A DNA stretch of 64,000 nt from Chaunax sp. Z400 (lineage: Eukaryota; Chordata; Actinopteri; Lophiiformes; Chaunacidae). Numbering within the stretch: position 1 is the stretch's first letter; every line of letters starts with the position of its first letter. The translations under genes were made by a program, and so were the position numbers. The DNA is taken from positions 3,985,501 to 4,049,500 of the forward strand of contig CM075203.1 of NCBI GenBank assembly GCA_037577475.1, in the 5' to 3' direction. This document shows positions 1-12,739 of the stretch, piece by piece. The notes beneath the pieces were generated by a model. It was given only the letters and a program-made list of their open reading frames with translations. It did not search any database and had not been told where the DNA came from.

Positions 1-930
1 CACATTCGACTGAATAACACAGAAATGAGGGACGGGTCACATTGAAAAATGCTGATCCATCAAATGATGGAGCAGTTTAGTTTCCAGGTATGATTGCCAG
101 AAACATTTTGTTTCAGTTGCACAATGAGCACAAATTACTTGGTTTTTTTTAGCATCATTTTCCCTTTTTGTTTCAGCTTAGCTGACTCATGAGGTTGGCA
201 ACGTCTCTTCAAGCACTTTTCAATAAGTAATTGCACCATCATCTTAAAGCTCCTTTCATTTGTGAATTGATGGAATAAATCTATTAAGCTCAACAAAGTC
301 AGACCTGGATGACAAATCAGGTTTGCTTCTTAAAACTTCTTTTATCCACAAGGTCTCAAACAATATTTGCTTTGTTGATGATTCGATAAAGTAGAACATG
401 ATGTTTTCTCGGGCAAAATGTACAAAATCAGGAGTAAAATGAAAGCATTTTGAGCAACATTTGCTTTCAACAGCAAACGCTATCCAGTTTTGATAGAAGT
501 TGAATTTGAGAATAATCAAACGAGGTCATAAATCCATAAAAATCTACCGTTAACCTGTATAAATATCTTTGCTATTTCTTCATTTTTAATATTAATATTT
601 TCCTCCTCAGACACTCCAGCTCTTAGTCCGAGTATCTGTGGACTTTCTAACCCTCATGCTGCGTCCGGGTCCTCATGTTAATGTCAGAAACGCATCGGAT
701 GGGGGGAAAAAAAAACTTAAAATACAGTGTGCCTGTCTGATTCAGACCAAGTGGTTGATTGGATCAGTGGAAGTACAGTGATAGGAAAGACATTTAACTA
801 CAGCACCAGACTAGAGTCACTTATTTCAGTCAGTGTTTTGTTCTATCCACAATGGAGAGGATACCTGACTTAACCCCACGCCCATCAAGCTGCCTCCTTC
901 GTGTGAGACCAAGACCAAGACCAAGACCCC
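1..930. other. gene-free stretch
   Basis: I see no convincing coding exon, RNA gene or recognisable repeat here. The sequence is AT-rich with short poly-T and poly-A runs. Reading frames in it are short and resemble no protein I know. The stretch from about 820 leads directly into the ankyrin-like pseudogene and may include more of its decayed 5' part. Confidence 0.5.
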
Positions 931-934
931 GGGT

Positions 935-1480
935 AGCTTCACAAAGCTGCTGCAGAGGGTAATCTGAAAAAGTTGGCCAATCGAGAAAAAACCCGTCAAC
1001 AAACCTGACAAGAAGAACAGAACTGCTCTTCATATTGCCTGCACCAGAGGACATGCTGAGGTTGTTGAGTCCCTCATTCAGAGTAAGGCCAATGTCAACC
1101 AGTGTGACGGTGAGAACAGATCCGCCTTAATGGAGGCAGTGCAGTGCCAGCATGAGAGGTGTGTTCGCATCCTGCTGAAGAATAAAGCAGAGCCCAACCT
1201 GGTTAAAAACAGCCCTCCATTTAGCAGCAAACATCCCATCTGTTTCAACTGCTGCCTTGCTGTTGGAGCATGAGGCTGACATCAATGCATCATATAAGGA
1301 TGGATTCAGCCTGTTGACCGTGGCAGTCGCTGAGGATCACATAGGGATGGCAGAGTTTGTCCTCAAGAAGGGCGCTGATGTCAACTTTGTGGACAAAAAA
1401 ACCCAAAGATCCCCGTTAATGATGGCTGCTGGCAGTGGACAAATCGACATGTCGCGTCTGCTCCTGCAGTTTAACACTTA
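935..1480 (+). pseudogene. ankyrin-repeat pseudogene (ANKRD7/26-like)
   Basis: Conceptual translation gives several ankyrin repeats in at least two frames. Typical segments are NRTALHIACTRGHAEVVE at about 1015-1070 and ALMEAVQCQHERCVRILL at about 1125-1180. A third block with ADINASYKDGFSLLTVA starts near 1275 and ends at a stop near 1481. The frame changes near 985 and again near 1210, and there is no start codon in a good context. The segment is continuous with no intron. The repeats resemble the ankyrin domain of the ANKRD7/ANKRD26/POTE group, a resemblance recalled and not searched. It runs without a gap into a DNAJC7-like segment. It is best read as a dead, probably retrotransposed copy. 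Confidence 0.65.
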
Positions 1481-1876
1481 GAAATAAAACCGAGCCACGG
1501 CAGCAGCCAAGCTGGATAAACTTAACCAAGCCATCGACGACTTCACCAGTCAAGGCCCACTTAAGAAGAGCTCAGTGTAACACGGACGCAGAGCAGTACG
1601 AGGACGCTGTACGGGACTACGAGGAGGTTCACGAGACAGAGGAGACGTCAGATCACGGGCGGCTGCTGAAGACGGCACAGCTGGAGCTGAGGAAAGATTA
1701 CTACAAGGTGCTGGGAGTCTGCAAGAACCCCACCCAGGACGAGATCAAGAAGGCCTATCGCAAACCTGCCCTCCTGCACCACCCGAGAGGAGGAGGACAG
1801 GACGTTCAAGGAGGTGCTGGAGGCTTTCACTGTGCTCTCCGACCCCGTGAAGAAGACACGACCATTCATTAAAACC
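1481..1876 (+). pseudogene. DNAJC7-like processed pseudogene fragment
   Basis: The translation follows the C-terminal half of the co-chaperone DNAJC7 (TPR2): a TPR segment (KLDKLNQAIDD, then LRRAQCNTDAEQYEDAVRDY) followed by the start of a J domain (DYYKVLGVCKNPTQDEIKKA, then YRKPALLHHP). After HHP the expected HPD aspartate and roughly a dozen residues are missing, and the frame shifts before a piece resembling FKEVLEAFTVLSDPVKKTR. Another frame break lies near 1545. In functional genes these domains span several exons, so the intronless form suggests a retrocopy. The lost HPD motif means no Hsp70 stimulation would be possible even if it were translated. It ends about 350 bp from the convergent polr3e stop codon. 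Confidence 0.75.
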
Positions 1877-1960
1877 TTTCGTTCAGAAAAAGTGAATGCA
1901 ATACACTTCCATAGTAAATGACTTTGAATCATTTAAAAAAAACAGTTGTAGATTCATTTT

Positions 1961-1966
1961 TTTATT
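1961..1966 (-). promoter_or_regulatory. polr3e: polyadenylation signal of polr3e
   Basis: The plus strand reads TTTATT, which is AATAAA on the minus strand, and an overlapping ATTAAA follows. It lies about 265 nt downstream of the polr3e stop codon, a plausible 3' UTR length. No other canonical hexamer for this strand was noticed between it and the stop codon. Confidence 0.5.
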
Positions 1967-2230
1967 TAATCCTCTAACTGTTCCAGCTGAATGATTTTTT
2001 TTTTTTAATGAATAGAAAATAAAACTGTCCAATAATCTTCAAAAGAAAAAAACCCGCATCAGATGAAACAACGAAAGCTTCACGTTCTGAGCTGACGGCC
2101 GACATCTTGGTCCTCGGAGCTGGGCGAGCTGTGATTGGTTCTCATCTGTCTGTCTGCCCTCCCACTGGACACCGGGGGGAGGAGGATTTGATTGGCCGAC
2201 GGTGACCGCAGGGGGGGCAGGCTCTCAGTG

Positions 2231-5200
2231 TCAGGACTGTATAGTTCCTTTGAGGTACCACATCCCTGCGTAGCTGCTGCAGCACTCCTAAGACAAGAGA
2301 TGACGGGTTAAATCAGAGAGAGAAAACAAAAAAAGCTCCTTAAAAACCTTCGTGTTCAGTCTCGTCACACGTCTCACATTAAGCAGCCGGTCGATGTCCG
2401 CCTTAGGGACGTCTCCAAATTCCTGTGCCAGTCTGGCTTGAACCATGGACCTCCTGACGCGGTAGTTCTTGGTGAACAGGTCGTACAGCAGCCGACGGTG
2501 CTGCAGAGGGAAAAGCATGGATTCATTTAAAGGAACTGTTGGCTTGTCTGGGAAATTACATGAGAACATTGATACAACTCTCCTTTTTTTTTTTTTTTTT
2601 TTACATTGAAGCTTTAGGCGGCAGAAGGTTAGCTTAGCATAGCACAAAGACTGTAAATGACAACAAAAAAACAGACAGCTAGTTTATACATGTGCAGAAA
2701 CAGAAGGTGCTTTGTAACTCATGGAAGTCAATGAATCACGTCCACAACATTTTGTATGGATTTAATCAAACATTTAATTATTAATTGGTGCAATTTAGAC
2801 TTTAAGCTCATCGTCTGTTGGATTAGATTACTTAGGTTTTTGTTTTTTCTGTTTAAAATGGTTTAATTTCATGTAAACAGGCTGAACCAGCATTTCTCAG
2901 GTGGAGGCAGAGATCTAGCAGCATGTGGCTACTTAGCAGGAGCCCTGGGATAGCTGATTAGCTTAGCACCATGGGATGGGAGACTACTAGAAGCTTATGA
3001 TTATGTTCGAGTATTTACCTTGTCAAATTGCTCTCCGCTCTCCCACAAACCAAAGACCTTCTGTTCATCAGGGGCTGCTCTGCTCTGAGCCGGAAACTAA
3101 AGGGGAAACACTGATGTTAGGAACACATTGGAGCAGGATGTTACCAGTTCAAATCCCTGAACCTGCAGCTAACCTGAGCAGGGAACCGACTCTCTCAACG
3201 TGGATTAAAACACATTCCAATAAGAGATTTTGTTTTGAAAGGCACAGGTTTGTTATATCTAACATAATAATGATGCAGGGTTGGTAAAGATTTCTGGAAT
3301 TCAAGCAAATACTTTCATACTTTATCGTCACATTTAAATTGTTGCAAATGTTGATGAATATGGCAATGAAATAGTTTAATTTCAAATGTTTAAATATGTT
3401 TTTCTTTACGAGGATTAATATGCAGATGAAAAACTGGATTATATATTAAAAACAAATCAAGGATATTCCTAACCTTGAACATAGTGGCTAAAATTCAGCA
3501 TTCTCCAACATTTAAGACTTTAGAAGAACCCATACATGCATGTTCATCAAAACCTTGATTTGACAGCACAGTTCCTATTCTATGCAACAACTTTCTCTCA
3601 GATGATTAATGTATCTGTTAGTTTGATCTCTCTTCTGTCATGCAAAGCCAAGAAGCAGCTGTGACCAGATGGACAAACACTGAGCAAAACCAGAATTACC
3701 CTCCAGACACAATCCATAGACTCAAAACTGACCTCTGAGCTGTCAAATACTGACATAATAATGCTAACGGTGACGTAAGACAAGAGTCTCCTGATTCTAG
3801 ATCTGCCTGCATTTGCAAACAGCGAACCAGTTTAGTCCCTGAGCAGTAATGAGCTTTATTTTGAGGCTGATAATCTGTCCCTCCCCTACAACGTTTAAAA
3901 TCCTCTAATGTTAAAGCTACAGATGGGACAAACCTTAAACCAGGACAGGGCTGGTCCTAGCAGGAGACCAGGCTGCTTAATGAAACAAGAGCCACTCCCT
4001 GGCTTATGAGCAAACACCACACTGAATAAAATATAGCTAAAAGGATAACAGATTACATCCATGTATATAAAGCCTACAAACAGCAACCTTAGTCCAAATA
4101 GAGGAGACACACAAACCCAATGCAGGTATTGTGTGACTGCTGGAACCCCCGAGTGGAACCTGAGAACCAGGTCTGCATGGCTTCGGTGCACTAAGGGCTT
4201 ACAAGCAACAAAGAGCTCACAAGCAAAACGGCCGTTAATGTCGTTATTCTCCTTGAGAAAACCGATAGCTGCAGTGAAACCGCCAGCGAGGAAACGGGCA
4301 CAAGAGTAGCAGCAGCTCTGAAAGACAAAAGAGATTTTTATCTCAGGGCTTCTAAACACGACCTGCAGGTGAAACAGAGAACCAGTGAGTTCTGCTGCGG
4401 CTCTTTGGAACCAAAACGAGCTGATGTTCAGGGGACACGTTTAAAAAAACAAAAACAACTTGCAGTTCAACAAGTCATCAAATGATCCTGCATCAGAGCT
4501 GCAGAAAGGCATTATTACTAGGACTGTGTTCAAATCACTGATAACACTGTCGAAAAACATACTGATTTAAATGCAGTGGCTTCTAAGTCAAAGAACAAGG
4601 ATAGGGCAATTTTAGCTTCCAGCCAAGTAATACATATATTGTTATTATAATATATGTATAGAATGTCTGAAAATAGTGAAAAAGGTCTCATTATAATTTC
4701 TCAGAGCCAAAGGCGACATCCTCAAATGTCTTGTTTTGTCCAAAAATACAAAGAAACCCATATTTAAATGACAAGAAGTGTCATTTCAGCCTTAAAGAAA
4801 TCAATGACTGCTCTACAGTGTTTCGACACCTCTGACCCTTTTCCTCATCTTTTCCGCGATGCCTTTTACAAGAGAAATCATTTGACAGATTTAAAGAGGG
4901 AATGAAACCTGTAGCATCCGGTGTGAATTAGCTGGTGTTTTACATCCAGAACCTTCCGACAGTAGAAAGATGACATTCTCCTCAAATACTCACAGGCACC
5001 GTTATCTGTTTGCAATGGCAGAGCGCTATGGCATCTGTTAGCATGTGGTCCGAGATGGAGTGGAAGACGCTCTGTCCCACTGGCATGGAAGCCAGGTGGA
5101 GGTTAAACAGCCTCTTAAACTCGTTCAGCGTCAATACAAAATGCTTCCTGAAAGTCTTAATCACAAATTCCTGCAGCTCCAGGGACGACGTGTTGGTGGG

Positions 5201-8200
5201 GCTTCCTCTGTCACCGTTAGTGTGGTCGAAACCAAGGGAAGTGGCACTGGGGTATCCGTTGACAGAACCGTTGGGGATGGAGGAGGAGGTGTCCATAGGT
5301 TCGTCCTCCATGTCACTGAAGGGTTCCTGTTTGACGTGCACGCGGCTTCCCACCCGTCTGGTGTCCAGGTCCTTCTGAAGGGACGCCTTGTTTTCTTGAG
5401 CGTGATCATGAGCCATCTTCAGACGCTGCTCTCCGCTGACATGGACAGGCTCTGGAAAACGACGGAGAGAGATCGGCTTAAGTAAGATCATTTCTGTGGG
5501 AATATCTCATTTGCAAGTCATTAATAGGAGACCGTTACAAATATACATATGTACACACCGGGCTGAGGAGAATTCTTTGGCATGAAGTCTTCTTTAGAGA
5601 AGTTAAAGACCTTTTCCAACCTTAGAGAAACGACAAAAGATTCGTATAAATTAAGCCCACTATTATTCAAGAAGACTGATACGATGGTGCTTCTCCGAGA
5701 GTGACCTACTTGCTCTGGATGCCGAGCCACAGCATGTGTTGTCTGTGGGCAACATCTGGGTGTTTCTTGATGAAGTCTACATCAGTAGGCAACAGGAACT
5801 CCCAGCCCCGGTTGACTCGAGGAACTGACACGTGCTCCAGGAACTCCTTCACATCCTCTGGAGGAAGCTGAGAGAGAGAGAGAGAGAGTGAGAGTGAGAG
5901 TGAGAGAGAGAGAGAGAGAAGGAAGGAAGGAAGAGCTATTTAGTTCTGTTTACCTGAAGTGTTGAAAACCAACCAACCAACCAACAAATTCAGTCTAGAT
6001 CCAGTCGAAAAACAAATAAAAAAATAAAAAAGGAGAAAGCATATCACACATCCACAAACATCTTTGATTTCCCTGTGGGAAATGTTAATGCACAGTCTGC
6101 ACACTTCCTTAGACAAGAGACTAATTTACCATGAACACAGCCTCTGGGAAATATATCAAATAAATGGAAAACTTAATTAAATTCAGGTATTTTGGCACAA
6201 AGATGCACAATTCGAGTCTTTAGTCACAAAGAAGGAAGAGTCAGTCATTTAGGGATGATGGTCTTACTTTGATGATGGATGTAACGTCCTTTCTCATCAC
6301 AGAGCGCTCCAGGGTGAACCTCCACATCTACAAAAAGGAGCAACTGAGTCACTATAACTTCCACGCGAATCACATCATCAGGCTGTTTAAGTTCAGGATA
6401 TTTAATAAAACTGCAGCTCACCACAAAGTCTCTGCCACGACAGAGCACTTCAGCAGAAACACCACTGTGAGGGCTGCAGGTGTTTTTAGGATACAGGACA
6501 TCGCTGAGTGGAGACAAACATAAAGAGACATTACTCAGCTATAGACTCGGTGATTTTAATGTGAAAACTGTTCAAACATAAAAGGACATACAGGTTTTTG
6601 TGTCTCTATCCTTTTAACTCCTCTGCACTGAGGCTGTTTGGTCTCACCTCTTTACAACCCAGTTCCCCTGCACCAGCAGCGCCACCTGCTGGATGCAGCG
6701 CAGCGCTGCGGTTGAGTCGGTTCCAGAGGCGAGCAGGCCCATCAGGTTAGCAAACGGCATCACCTTGACTAAAGATGACAGGAGACACCCAAAGTGAACG
6801 TTGGCGTAAATAAAGTCAAAGTCAGACGGTTGTTAAAAAAACGATCCAGTAACCAGAAGCCTTAAGAATGAAGCAGATCTGAGTGCAAACTGAAGCAGCA
6901 AACAGAGCTCTTCTGTCTGGATGCACTCAGCGTTATAACTTAACACACATGCTTTAGATGGTGTGTAAAGCTCTTTCCATTTTAAAAAGACATGTATTTA
7001 CCTTATTTTTATTGCACATTGCTATGTACATATGATTCTTTATATTTGTAGTACTTGTACTTGCCACAGCAATTTCCTTCTATGCCATTTAACTAATCAA
7101 AAACAACAATTAGTGTCACAAGTTATCAATTCCAATAAAAACAGGTGTTGCAGCTCTTACTGCGACAGAAACATGACGACGTTTGACTAAACGTGTTGGC
7201 CTACCATTCTTCATTAGGGTCTTGACTTGGTCTCCCAGTGGCAGAGTGCGGAGTTGAGCCATGGAGAGCACATTACTGGGACCGACAGGCTTCACGCTGA
7301 CAAAAAACAGTCGGAGAGTACAACGTCAATGAAGCATCTCTGAGATGAAATCTGAAATTCTAATCTCAGAACTCTGGTTAGAAATGTGAAGAAAACCTAC
7401 ATTTTTTCCTCTTGGAGAGGCGGCATCAGCATGGCCAGGTACTCCCTGAGAACATAAGAAGTCAGAGGCTTGAACAATGAATAGTCTGTAGTCTTTAAAA
7501 AAAACATGCATCAATACCCAATCAGGGTCCAAAACTTTGCATCTGAATGATCATTTAAAGTGACTGACTATTGACAAGCAGGGAAGACACAGCTGACTTT
7601 GTGTTAGCAAAATCAAAACAAAGGGTCCAGCTGAGAAAGAATTACGACTCCCACTCCTGAGCTTAAGTAATGAAATGCATTCAAGTGTCATGTTTTCAGA
7701 CTCACTTAGGAGTTTTGACCAGTTCAGAGTTCTCTGAGGCGTCCACTGACTGACAGAACAGATACTGCCGTTCATGCTCTGAGCGTCCATCCTGAGTGTA
7801 AATCACATGACAAGAGAGGTATTTTAAATAATCAAACAGAGGAAATTACAATGACCCATAAATAATTATTTAGGTATGTATCCTTGTGAGGCGAGATGGC
7901 TTTTAAAAAAAAAAGAATAAAGTAAACAAATGATGAGTGCGCCCCCCTATACCTTGACACCATGGTAGTGCAGGTGAACCCAAGGCTCCTCCGCCTGCTT
8001 CTTCTGCAGGAACTCGTACGACTGGATCCTCCTCTGCCGGGCCTGCTCTGACTCAGGGCGAGCAAACCTCACCTGGAAAGGAACAGGAATATTTAGACGA
8101 TGACGTTGCTTCAGGACATAACATCAGCGTAATCACGATTGTGTGTGAGGGTGTGTCCGCACCGTGATGGCCTTGGCCTCCTCTTCAGCTTCATCCTGTG

Positions 8201-10833
8201 AGGAATCTCCACCTGCCAATATAAGACTCTGGATTTATAACAGCCATCATGTCTGATCACACCTTATAACAAATGTCTAAAGCCATTTTTTTTTAAAGAC
8301 GATAAAAGACCTTATTAACAAGACTTGTGATTCCTTTTTGGATTTTTTTAAAAACACAAATGTAATTTGAAATTGATTCACCTACCGATAGTTTTCTGCA
8401 TCTGTTGTTAAGTGTATAAAATATCAAAAGACAGTAAATAAAAATATCTATGTTGTCTGAACAAAAATAAAAAACAAAAGATATTCTCTTTACTGTATAT
8501 AAAACAGAGAGAAACAGAAAATCAGCACATTTGAGAAGCTGGGAGCAGAGAATTGTGGTATATTTGTTTGTTTTTTTAAATCTAAATGTTAATCAAAAAT
8601 CTAAATAGTTTCACAGCAGATCAGGTTTCTGTCAATCAACCAATGCATTAATGCAGCTTTAACATGGCGATACATTTTTCAAACATTGGTATTAGTAACT
8701 ACTCATTTTTTTTATTCTGAATTCTGTCATGTATTCATCTTAGAATATTGGGATCGTGAATGACAAGAGTTAATTAAATAAAACAGTAAATATTTTGCCA
8801 TGATTTTGTAATAAAAATGTTTAAAAAAAACAACAACAATGATCCGCCTCATTTAATTTTGAACAACAAAATTTGTGTCCACAGACACAGATGTCTCTGC
8901 TACTGGAGGAACTTCAATTGTGCTGATGTGAATAGACCATACCCTGATCTCAGGTGAATGAGAGCAAAATTACATGGAAATCAGCTATTTTGGAAGTTTA
9001 AATATCCCTAAAAATGTTTTAAAAAAATCATACTGAAGAAATCAATTGTGAGACACACATCTCTACAAAGCATGTGTGAAATTTCACAGAATTCTGTCCA
9101 TCGGTTTAAATCCTGATCCGTTCATATTGACAACCCTATGGCAAGGACATAAAAACAAGAAAAGCAGACACACCTTCATTGGCCGCCTCTCTCTCTCTGG
9201 TTTTGCTGTCAGCCTTGTCGAGGTAAGAGAAGCTGGGCCTCATCTGGAGGATTCCTGTCAGAGGTGTGACGTGAAGCTCACCTGTAGGCATAAATGAAAC
9301 AACAGGCGGCAACCCGAACAGTCATAATGCAGCGGCGGCTGATTGTGGAATCCATCATGCCGACATGTTTGGTTATCTTCAACATAAACACACAGGAAAA
9401 ATGTGACAAAGATTCACATGGACTCTGTGAACACATGAGTGACCTTTGTGCATTTACACACAGCAGAAACAAGGTTACACAAACAAAAACACAAGACGGG
9501 TGCCAAAGACTACAAAACTAGGGTCAGACCTTTGCGAAACACAGCAGCAGCGTATCTGGAGGTGTTGGTGGTGGCCTGAATGGAGGAGAAGGTCTGCTTA
9601 TCCATCATTTTCCTGGAGAAGAAAATTAAGAAAAGAATCCTCAATTTATTTTCCATTTTTGGACAAAAATTGCAAGTTAGTAGCTGTTATCAGATTTTAC
9701 AGGAATAGTTTTGACTAATAATTAGCTTAGATTCACCTATGTACAGTAACATAGAAGCAGGTGACTGGACATGTGCAGATGAGCTGTAAGAGTAGACATA
9801 CACTGAATAGGTGTTCGTTTCATCATAAGTTGTGCCGTCCACGTTCAGAGCTATCTGCTCTCCTTTGCTGCGACAGTAGTTTGGACTCATTGTGTTCATC
9901 GCTATTTCCAGCTCCACCTGTATTATGTGTACAACAAAAATGTTAACATTTTTCTACACTGATTGATCAAAAATAAGAAAAAAACAACCTTTTTTTTTAC
10001 CCTTTGCTGCTTGGGTTTGATCTTAGCTGCTAAGTGGCTGACATCATCGTAGGTCATAGAGGATGGTCGGACAGGGTACTGTGTCAGAAAAAACAATGAG
10101 GGTGATTAATGAGAGACTCTGTGCTCTAACAAACAAACTGGTAACACATGGAGGCTTTCTCATCAGCATGAAGTAGGGAGAAAGGAAATCATTACCTGGA
10201 AAAGATACAGCTTATCTGCAAGGCTTTTGGAAAGGTACACATCAATCTAAAATAAAGAAATACATTATTCAAAGTTATTCTCTGACTACACAAACTGGCA
10301 TGGGGAACTGGTGGATCTTCTCATTCGAGCAGCCTTTTCTGCAAATCCACTCCATGAATTTAAATTTTAAATCTTGGGAACCTTTTTAGAAAAGTTTATA
10401 TGTTACTAATGCTGTTCGTTTGTGCTTGTGGGCGAATGGCTCAGTTTTGTTGTGTTTTTCCTATCCGTCACATTCATTTATTCAGTTTGAAGCACCACGG
10501 CAATCCCTAGTGCACTTACATAAAAATGACACCAGTTCAGTGTGATGGATAGATTTTGAATGAGGGAAAAGAAGAATAGCACTTGGAAGAATATATGATT
10601 TGAGAACAAGAATTAGCAGATGAAAACACATGTGTCCTTGTGAGGTGATGTGACTCACTGAAGTGCATTAAATAATGTTTGGAGGCACAGAGGAATTTGA
10701 TATATTGAGCTTCAGCTACATGGACAACAGGATAAATTCACTGTGGATTAGAATATCATCCACTTTATCCTTTAACTTGGGCCTGTGCACATACCTCTTC
10801 TATAATGGGGTCATCATCCTCCCCACTGGCCAT
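2231..10833 (-). CDS. polr3e: DNA-directed RNA polymerase III subunit RPC5
   Basis: RPC5 is a nuclear Pol III subunit. It pairs with RPC4 and is needed for transcription of tRNA, 5S and other small RNA genes. Twenty coding exons were read on the minus strand, from the start codon down: 10795-10833, 10196-10246, 10001-10078, 9802-9917, 9530-9612, 9174-9281, 8163-8212, 7953-8072, 7706-7791, 7401-7445, 7205-7296, 6648-6768, 6422-6503, 6268-6327, 5710-5867, 5559-5620, 4994-5451, 3019-3096, 2378-2500 and 2231-2287. They join in phase to 688 codons plus stop; human RPC5 is about 708. Diagnostic stretches are NYCRSKGEQIALNVDG, VMPFANLM, AEVLCRGRDFVMWRFT and, near the C-terminus, NYRVRRSMVQARL. The protein ends GMWYLKGTIQS. 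The start codon sits in CAACATGG. The donor at 9801 was chosen over one two bases upstream because only it keeps the frame. The 5' UTR probably begins in an upstream non-coding exon near 11.8 kb. Confidence 0.95.
5870..5920. repeat. (GA)n microsatellite
   Basis: An interrupted GA tract starts two bases upstream of the splice acceptor of the polr3e exon at 5710-5867. On the minus strand it is a long CT tract and serves as the polypyrimidine tract of that acceptor. Length variation here could affect splicing. Confidence 0.9.
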
Positions 10834-10929
10834 GTTGATGAGAACAGAACAAGGAGGGGAGGTGAAACAGGAGGGGAGCCGCAGCAGATCTCAGATACCC
10901 AACCTAGAAACAAAGACTCATCATTTATA

Positions 10930-11003
10930 TCCGATAAATCGTATATTTTGCCAATAAACCTAATATACAATCGGGGTTGAATAATTTTGCTTCCAACTGC
11001 ACA
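10930..11003 (+). mobile_element. Tc1-like element, 3' end remnant
   Basis: This piece ends in GGGGTTGAATAATTTTGCTT, the terminal motif shared with the elements at 26.7-27.1 kb and 42.0-43.0 kb. It also shares the phrase CCAATAAACCTAATATACAA with the copies at 33.1 and 42.9 kb. Only the right end is recognisable. It lies just upstream of the polr3e start codon, in the probable first intron. Confidence 0.6.
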
Positions 11004-11819
11004 TGCAGAATGTGATTCAGCTGATCAAGGCTGCATCAGAATTCATTACAATTTGGTGAGTGGGCTTCAGGTTGTCAGTCTAAGGGAATCTGTAGTAGAG
11101 GGTCTGTAACCCACCATGAAAACCCCAAAGTTAGCCGACAGCAACATCATGATCATGCAGTCTGTCCAGTGATGCCATCAATGACACAGCCAGGTATCAC
11201 TCAGATGATGCAAGACAACGTAATCCACATTATATGACTGCTATTCATGCAAACACTGTGTAACAAACATACACAGTTAACACGCGATACGGCGAATTTA
11301 CACTAACGTTACTCATTACAGGAGGCTACACACAAAAAAAGCCAAATTCCTGACAACGTTAGCTTGATTGGTGAGCTAGCAGCAAACCTTTCAAAGACTT
11401 GTCACAGGCCTCGGCTACATTACAGGTGACATGTTCATTCATAGAGAGAAATGTATAGCTGTAAAAAAAATCTGGTCCAAGAGAAACGAGTTCAACATTT
11501 CCATTTCCTGCAAACAAACGTACTAGAAACGAAGCTAGCTAGCCACTAGCTAACCAGTGGTACGTATAGCACAGGCAACTTTAGCCGGGCATTAGCGAGC
11601 TAGTTTGGCGTGCTAACATTCACATGCCAGTCAAAATAACATTCAAATAGTAAACGAGGCATTTTCCTACAATGAGATTTAGCTCCCACCTCCACAATTC
11701 ACTGTAAAGTTTTAGTTGTCACGTCGGCGTATCAAAAGTCCTGGTGCGTAGAGAATCAGGAGTTGTATCTAACTCGGTTTCACACTGCTAGAGTCTGTAG
11801 CTATCATGTTGACTCTGCT

Positions 11820-11870
11820 CCTCACAGGCACGTGGGGAGGAGCCAGTGCCCATAATGCACAGCGACTCCA
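11820..11870 (-). promoter_or_regulatory. polr3e: probable polr3e promoter / first non-coding exon
   Basis: No in-frame ATG or good acceptor lies immediately upstream of the polr3e start exon, so a non-coding first exon is expected further 5'. This segment carries a conserved-looking promoter motif (GCCCATAATGCAC on the plus strand, 11848-11860). On the minus strand a possible donor follows (CACGTGCCT then GTGAGG). Placement is inferred from motifs and position only. Confidence 0.4.
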
Positions 11871-11991
11871 ATGAATTGAATTGTCTTGTTATATTCATCT
11901 TTCGGTAGTTTAGAATCAGGGTTGAGTTTCGAATGTTTTACAGTCAGTCACTTGTCTGATATGTAGATATGCATTAGCCAATAACCATTGT

Positions 11992-11999
11992 AAAAAAAA
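11992..11999 (-). terminator. Pol III terminator of tRNA-Leu(AAG)
   Basis: A run of eight T residues on the minus strand begins six nucleotides beyond the tRNA discriminator base. An oligo-T tract of four or more is the standard vertebrate Pol III stop signal, and eight is strong. Confidence 0.85.
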
Positions 12000-12004
12000 C
12001 ATAC

Positions 12005-12086
12005 TGGCAGCGGTGGGATTCGAACCCACGCCTCCGAAGAGACTGGAGCCTTAATCCAGCGCCTTAGACCGCTCGGCCACGCTACC
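12005..12086 (-). tRNA. tRNA-Leu, anticodon AAG
   Basis: The minus-strand transcript is 82 nt including the discriminator A. It has the class II leucine fold. The acceptor stem starts GGTAGCG and ends CGCTGCC. The A box is TGGCCGAGCGG, the anticodon arm is CTGGA / TTAAGGC / TCCAG (anticodon AAG, reading CUU), a long variable arm is present, and the B box is GGTTCGAATCC. All stems pair, so the gene looks functional. It has the same orientation as polr3e and lies roughly 140 bp upstream of that gene's probable promoter. Confidence 0.97.
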
Positions 12087-12739
12087 TTAGTACAGACAAA
12101 GGGTGGAATTAGATAAAGATTATTGAAGATATTCAAAATACAACACAATATTCAAACATGCATATTACAAAAAATATTAACAAGGTTAAGATAACTTTGG
12201 TTTTTTTGGTGAGCTATTACAATAGCATTTACTTTTTCTGCCCTTAGCAACTGAGCAACTGCAATATTACGATTTCCCTGCAGGGATCACTGAAGTATTT
12301 CTTATTCTGATGATCAATTTCTTACAATCTATCTACTATAAAAGACTTCATAGTATATTTAGTACTACATTACTGGAAATTGTTTCATTTGATGCATTCT
12401 GTGCAGAAGCTGCAAAAGAAGACATTAAATAAACTATATTAAAGTATATTTCAGTTAAGTGGCATATTCATTCTTATTTTGTAATAGGACGTGGTTTATA
12501 AAGCTACATGCCTTGTTTTCCCGCTGTTTTATGACTAAAAGTCTACAAAATCTCTAAAGTTTCTGCAGAACCACTTTACACTTTATTAAACGTTTTGGTT
12601 GCATTAGAACATTTTAGATTTGAGATTAATAGTTGCATGGTGTTAGAAATGTCTGTGAGCATTTGTGAAAAACTGTAGGTTTTGACTGTGACATGAGGTC
12701 CAAATACGCATCACCTTTCCTCTGAAGGCTCAGGGACAT

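Noticed and set aside
9801..9804. Alternative donor for the polr3e exon at TTCA/GTGTAT
   Set aside because: Using it shifts the next exon into a stop codon. The donor two bases downstream (GTATGT) restores YSVKMMDKQ and the overall length divisible by three.
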